From an uncultured Lachnospiraceae bacterium (GTDB lineage: Bacteria; Bacillota; Clostridia; Lachnospirales; Lachnospiraceae), in the NCBI GenBank assembly GCA_947174505.1, contig CAMWJF010000001.1, positions 1 to 64,000 on the forward strand: a DNA stretch of 64,000 nucleotides, in the 5' to 3' direction. How positions within the stretch are numbered: the stretch's first letter is position 1; every line of letters begins with the position of its first letter. This document shows, one piece after another, positions 62,658 to 64,000 of the stretch. Made by a program: the position numbers and the translations under genes. The notes under the pieces are model-generated. The model ran no database searches. It saw nothing but the letters and a program-made list of their open reading frames with translations, and was not told the origin of the DNA.

Positions 62658-64000
62658 TTGCAAAAAGGAATTAGGACATTAGCTTTTTATTTGCCACAGT
62701 TTCACAGAGTTACGGAAAATGACGAGTGGTGGGGAGAGGGATTTACAGAATGGACTGCGCTTCGTAAAGCAGAGCCTTTGTATGTAGGACATAAACAGCC
62801 TATAAGACCTCTTAATAATAATTATTACAATTTATTAGAGAAAAGTACGATGGAATGGCAGTCGTCATTGATGAAAAAATATGGGATCGATGGACAATGT
62901 TTTTATCACTATTATTTTAAAGATGGACGAAAAATCTTAGAGAAACCGGCGGAAAATCTTTTGCAGTGGAAAGAAATCGATATGCCGTTTTGCTTCTGCT
63001 GGGCAAATGGAAGATGGGCAAGGACATGGAGCAATCTTCAGGGAAATTCGTGGGCGGATAAATTTGAAAAAAAATCGAAATCAACCGACGGTGGCGTTTT
63101 GATTGAACAAAGCTATGGGAGAGAAGAGGAGTGGAAAGCACACTTTGAATATTTGCTGCCCTTTTTGTTGGATGAACGTTATATAAAAATAAATGGTTCC
63201 CCTGTTTTTTTGTTTTATCACCCGGATACAATCCCTTGCCTGCCACAGATGATAGATTATTGGAACAAATTGGCACAGGAAAACCAGTTGCAGACTTTCT
63301 ATTTTATTGGAATGCACAGCTATAAGAATCTGCACGGATTAGATGCGTTGGTATTGCAGGCTCCGCATATGGTTTGGAAATTTGAACCAGCAATAGACGG
63401 CATACATTTCATTGATTATGACTTGTTATGGGAAAACATTTGCAGGCAATCCTTGATTAATGGCAATAAGACTTATTACTGTGGAGTCCCGAACCTGGAT
63501 GATACGCCAAGACGGGGGAGACATGATGGCGTTTTATTTAAAAATTTTTCCATTGATTCCTTTTATAAGGGAATGTGTGAAATTTATAAAAAGAGTTTAA
63601 AGGTAAATAACGAATTCGTGTTTATTAATTCCTGGAATGAGTGGGGAGAGGGCATGCAGTTGGAACCGGATGAAGAATACGGATACGGGAAATTGGAGGC
63701 TGTCCTCAGAGCACAAAAAGATGTTTTGGGAACAGATGATGGTTTCGTTTGCATGGATAACCGGGAAGCAAGTGAAGAATATGGAGGGAACAACGAAATA
63801 AATAGTTATTTAGCAACAGCACAATGTTTTGACCGATGGATGGAACTGCGCGAAAAAAACATATGCATATCCGATTATTTAAAACGGTATGACATAACAC
63901 AGCTTGCCGTTTATGGATATGGCATGTTGGGAAAGCATTTAATCGGGGAATTAGAGGAACAGAATATCAAAATAGCTTATATTATTGACAGAGATTATAG
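62658..64000 (+). CDS. WbsX-like glycan-locus protein (C-terminus cut by window end)
   Basis: At least 447 residues, running off the window. The N-terminal domain is of the WbsX (GH99-like) type: TLAFYLPQFHRVTENDEWWG, then GFTEW, CFCWANGRWARTW and INSWNEWGEGMQLEPD. These proteins are common in O-antigen and capsule loci and are called glycosyltransferases or hydrolases without firm proof. After about residue 415 a Rossmann module begins (LAVYGYGMLGKHL), like those at 48.9 and 61.7 kb. The start is a TTG 7 nt after GGAGGAG. An in-frame ATG at 62619 is followed by a TAG seven codons later. Confidence 0.8.
   Translation, partial: MQKGIRTLAFYLPQFHRVTENDEWWGEGFTEWTALRKAEPLYVGHKQPIRPLNNNYYNLLEKSTMEWQSSLMKKYGIDGQCFYHYYFKDGRKILEKPAENLLQWKEIDMPFCFCWANGRWARTWSNLQGNSWADKFEKKSKSTDGGVLIEQSYGREEEWKAHFEYLLPFLLDERYIKINGSPVFLFYHPDTIPCLPQMIDYWNKLAQENQLQTFYFIGMHSYKNLHGLDALVLQAPHMVWKFEPAIDGIHFIDYDLLWENICRQSLINGNKTYYCGVPNLDDTPRRGRHDGVLFKNFSIDSFYKGMCEIYKKSLKVNNEFVFINSWNEWGEGMQLEPDEEYGYGKLEAVLRAQKDVLGTDDGFVCMDNREASEEYGGNNEINSYLATAQCFDRWMELREKNICISDYLKRYDITQLAVYGYGMLGKHLIGELEEQNIKIAYIIDRDY

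Overview
The window reads as a chromosome segment of a spore-forming Clostridium-class Firmicute, most likely a Lachnospiraceae member. Reasons: consensus TTGACA/TATAAT promoters with AGGAGG-type ribosome binding sites, a Spo0A output domain, a BlaI/BlaR1 pair, a YerB-type lipoprotein, and a very long secreted enzyme with Lachnospiraceae-style tandem repeats. The genus cannot be fixed from the sequence. Nearly every gene from 13 kb on is on the + strand.

Left part (1-12.7 kb). The edge holds the tail of an S66-type LD-carboxypeptidase and a broken minus-strand gene. Next come a BlaI/BlaR1-type sensor pair behind two palindromic operators and a 2705-residue secreted protein centred on a GH53 endo-beta-1,4-galactanase, with LacI-type palindromes between its promoter and start codon. 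A minus-strand YerB-like lipoprotein closes this part.

Middle part (13-42.2 kb). This is a large surface-polysaccharide locus: rmlD, gmd and fcl (deoxysugar precursors), a stand-alone Spo0A DNA-binding domain with 0A boxes at its own promoter, a WbaP-like initiating transferase, a Wzz-like protein, an EpsG-like polymerase, many GT2 and GT4 glycosyltransferases, four GT-C-like membrane proteins, mtnA behind a perfect consensus promoter, and a partial pseudaminic acid set (pseB, pseC and a DegT-PseG fusion). No flippase or ABC exporter is in the window.

Accessory island (42.2-46.4 kb). A TnpB-family protein has lost all three RuvC catalytic residues. It is followed by about 370 bases that fold into many tetraloop hairpins, then by an AAA ATPase-PD-(D/E)XK gene flanked by near-identical inverted 26-bp sequences. 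This is the best candidate for a nuclease-dead, RNA-guided regulator.

Right part (46.4-64 kb). Base composition becomes clearly more AT-rich partway through the first gene, near 47.4 kb, which suggests an exchanged serotype cassette. It encodes two tandem paralogous GT-A proteins, the CDP-3,6-dideoxyhexose enzymes RfbF, RfbG and RfbH, two different acetolactate-synthase-like TPP enzymes, an HMGL-type aldolase, an RmlC-like cupin, an NAD-dependent epimerase/reductase, a radical SAM/SPASM protein, a NeuD/CatB-like acetyltransferase and a truncated WbsX-like protein. The combination resembles yersiniose (branched-chain dideoxysugar) synthesis with extra enzymes, and may make an undescribed branched sugar.
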